Source: Rhabdothermincola_A sp041688815
Lineage (GTDB): Bacteria; Actinomycetota; Acidimicrobiia; Acidimicrobiales; Acidimicrobilacustridaceae
Direction: 5' to 3'
NCBI GenBank assembly: GCA_041688815.1
Contig: JBDNHK010000040.1
Location: forward strand, 1 to 22,321
DNA length: 22,321 nt
Below, in pieces: positions 21,619 through 22,321 of this stretch. Each line of letters begins with the position of its first letter. Within the stretch, counting starts at the first letter, position 1. The notes beneath the pieces were generated by a model. It was given only the letters and a program-made list of their open reading frames with translations. It searched no databases and was not told where the DNA came from. Position numbers and translations under genes: made by a program.

Positions 21619-22321
21619 TCAGCGTTCCCACCGCTCGGCCCGGGTGAGACGGACCGGGATGCCTGATTGGCGAACCATCCCGGTCAGGGGATCGATCTCG
21701 TCGTCGGCGCTGGTGAGCGCGCTCACGTTGCATTCGCCCCAGCCGTGCGCCAACGCGACGGCCCGGGGGTGGAGGCGATCGTCGGCCCGCAGGCTCGCGG
21801 TCACCGATCCGTGGGACGAGGTCACGGTCACGGCGGTGCCGTCGGGGCCGAGCCCGGCCGCCACCGCCGGGTGGGCCCGCACGGCCACGGCCTCGGTGCG
21901 CCCACCCGGGCCGGCGATGTCGCGCATCTGGGAGTTCATGGTGCGCAACTGGCGGTGCGGAATCAAGACCAGGCCCGTCGGGTCAACCGCCCGCGCTGCG
22001 CCGAGGAGAGTCGAGAGTTGCTTGAGCAACTGTTCGTTCCCGAGCCGCCAGCCACCCGGCGGGAGCACCCGCTCGTGCACCCAGCCGAAGACGGCCGCCG
22101 AACCGACCACCCCTGACGCGGCACCGACCACTTCGTCGATCCCGCCCAGGCTGCGCTCGAGGATCGGGCCGAGCAGGTCGAGTTCGGACACCGAGTCGAC
22201 GGTGAGTCCACGGGGGAGCGCCGAGACCCCGAGCCGCTCGGCCAGGTGACCGATCGTCCACCACACCGGTCGGCGCTCGGCTTGCGGTGGAACGACGGCG
22301 GGTGAGAACTGCGCAGCCACC
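21619..22321 (-). CDS. C-terminal part of a molybdopterin oxidoreductase (cut by window edge)
   Basis: About 234 residues are visible and the frame is open to the right edge. The peptide reads as the end of a DMSO-reductase-family molybdoenzyme: AQFSPAVVPPQAERRPVWW, then IPHRQLRTMNSQMRD and the molybdopterin-dinucleotide-binding domain with HPAVAAGLG, VTVTSSHGSVTASLRAD, AVALAHGWGECNVS and DPLTGMVRQSGIPV. Such actinobacterial enzymes are often annotated as formate-dehydrogenase-like or nitrate-reductase-like, but the substrate and the N-terminal iron-sulfur motif lie outside the window. A GTG at the edge (22318-22320) is probably internal. The gene lies 82 nt upstream of the LLM gene in the same direction. 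Confidence 0.85.
   Translation of the reverse strand, partial: VAAQFSPAVVPPQAERRPVWWTIGHLAERLGVSALPRGLTVDSVSELDLLGPILERSLGGIDEVVGAASGVVGSAAVFGWVHERVLPPGGWRLGNEQLLKQLSTLLGAARAVDPTGLVLIPHRQLRTMNSQMRDIAGPGGRTEAVAVRAHPAVAAGLGPDGTAVTVTSSHGSVTASLRADDRLHPRAVALAHGWGECNVSALTSADDEIDPLTGMVRQSGIPVRLTRAERWER

Noticed and set aside
1..22321. CRISPR array, tRNA/rRNA gene, insertion sequence, prophage or integrase
   Set aside because: No repeat-spacer pattern, cloverleaf, transposase motif or phage protein was seen on reading both strands by eye; a tool-based scan could still find a small RNA.

Overview
The window is dense, GC-rich bacterial DNA. Nearly every intact gene ends in TGA and many start with GTG. 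Several genes recall mycobacterial and other actinobacterial lipid/steroid enzymes: a CYP142-like P450, an Rv2002-like short-chain dehydrogenase, an HsaA-like flavoprotein, an LLM-class oxidoreductase and a Phd/VapC toxin-antitoxin pair. An actinomycete, probably of the Acidimicrobiia, is the best guess; this is inference from protein resemblance. I saw no tRNA, rRNA, CRISPR array, insertion sequence or prophage gene.

Layout: 1-1250 holds the start of a possible alpha/beta hydrolase (-) and two small one-helix membrane proteins. 1369-4242 (-) holds a SAM methyltransferase overlapping an unusual methylenetetrahydrofolate reductase with an N-terminal Cys-rich MetV-like domain, then a MOSC protein. 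4422-9377 holds a long Baeyer-Villiger-type monooxygenase (-) divergent from an iron-sulfur photolyase (+), then an SDR and the toxin-antitoxin pair. 9473-12101 holds a damaged PIG-L deacetylase, a tandem DUF427 gene overlapping a thioesterase that carries half a DUF427 domain, and a gamma-glutamylcyclotransferase-like gene. 12368-16391 holds the P450, a CIA30-type lipoprotein, an SDR and a front-end fatty acid desaturase. 16753-22321 holds a damaged SnoaL-like gene, an APH-family phosphotransferase divergent from the HsaA-like flavoprotein, an aldo/keto reductase pseudogene, an LLM oxidoreductase and the C-terminal part of a molybdopterin oxidoreductase.

Functionally the window looks like accessory catabolism of hydrophobic compounds (sterols, terpenoids, fatty acids) by flavin, heme and NAD(P) oxidoreductases. 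It is a patchwork of small transcription units, not one long operon. The two most notable signals are: (1) three plus-strand genes (PIG-L, SnoaL, aldo/keto reductase) that have lost internal segments, one also carrying two in-frame TAG codons, amid intact neighbours; and (2) a recurring TAnnnT box starting exactly 12 nt before the start codon at several genes, which points to leaderless transcription. No complete new defence or mobile system was recognised.
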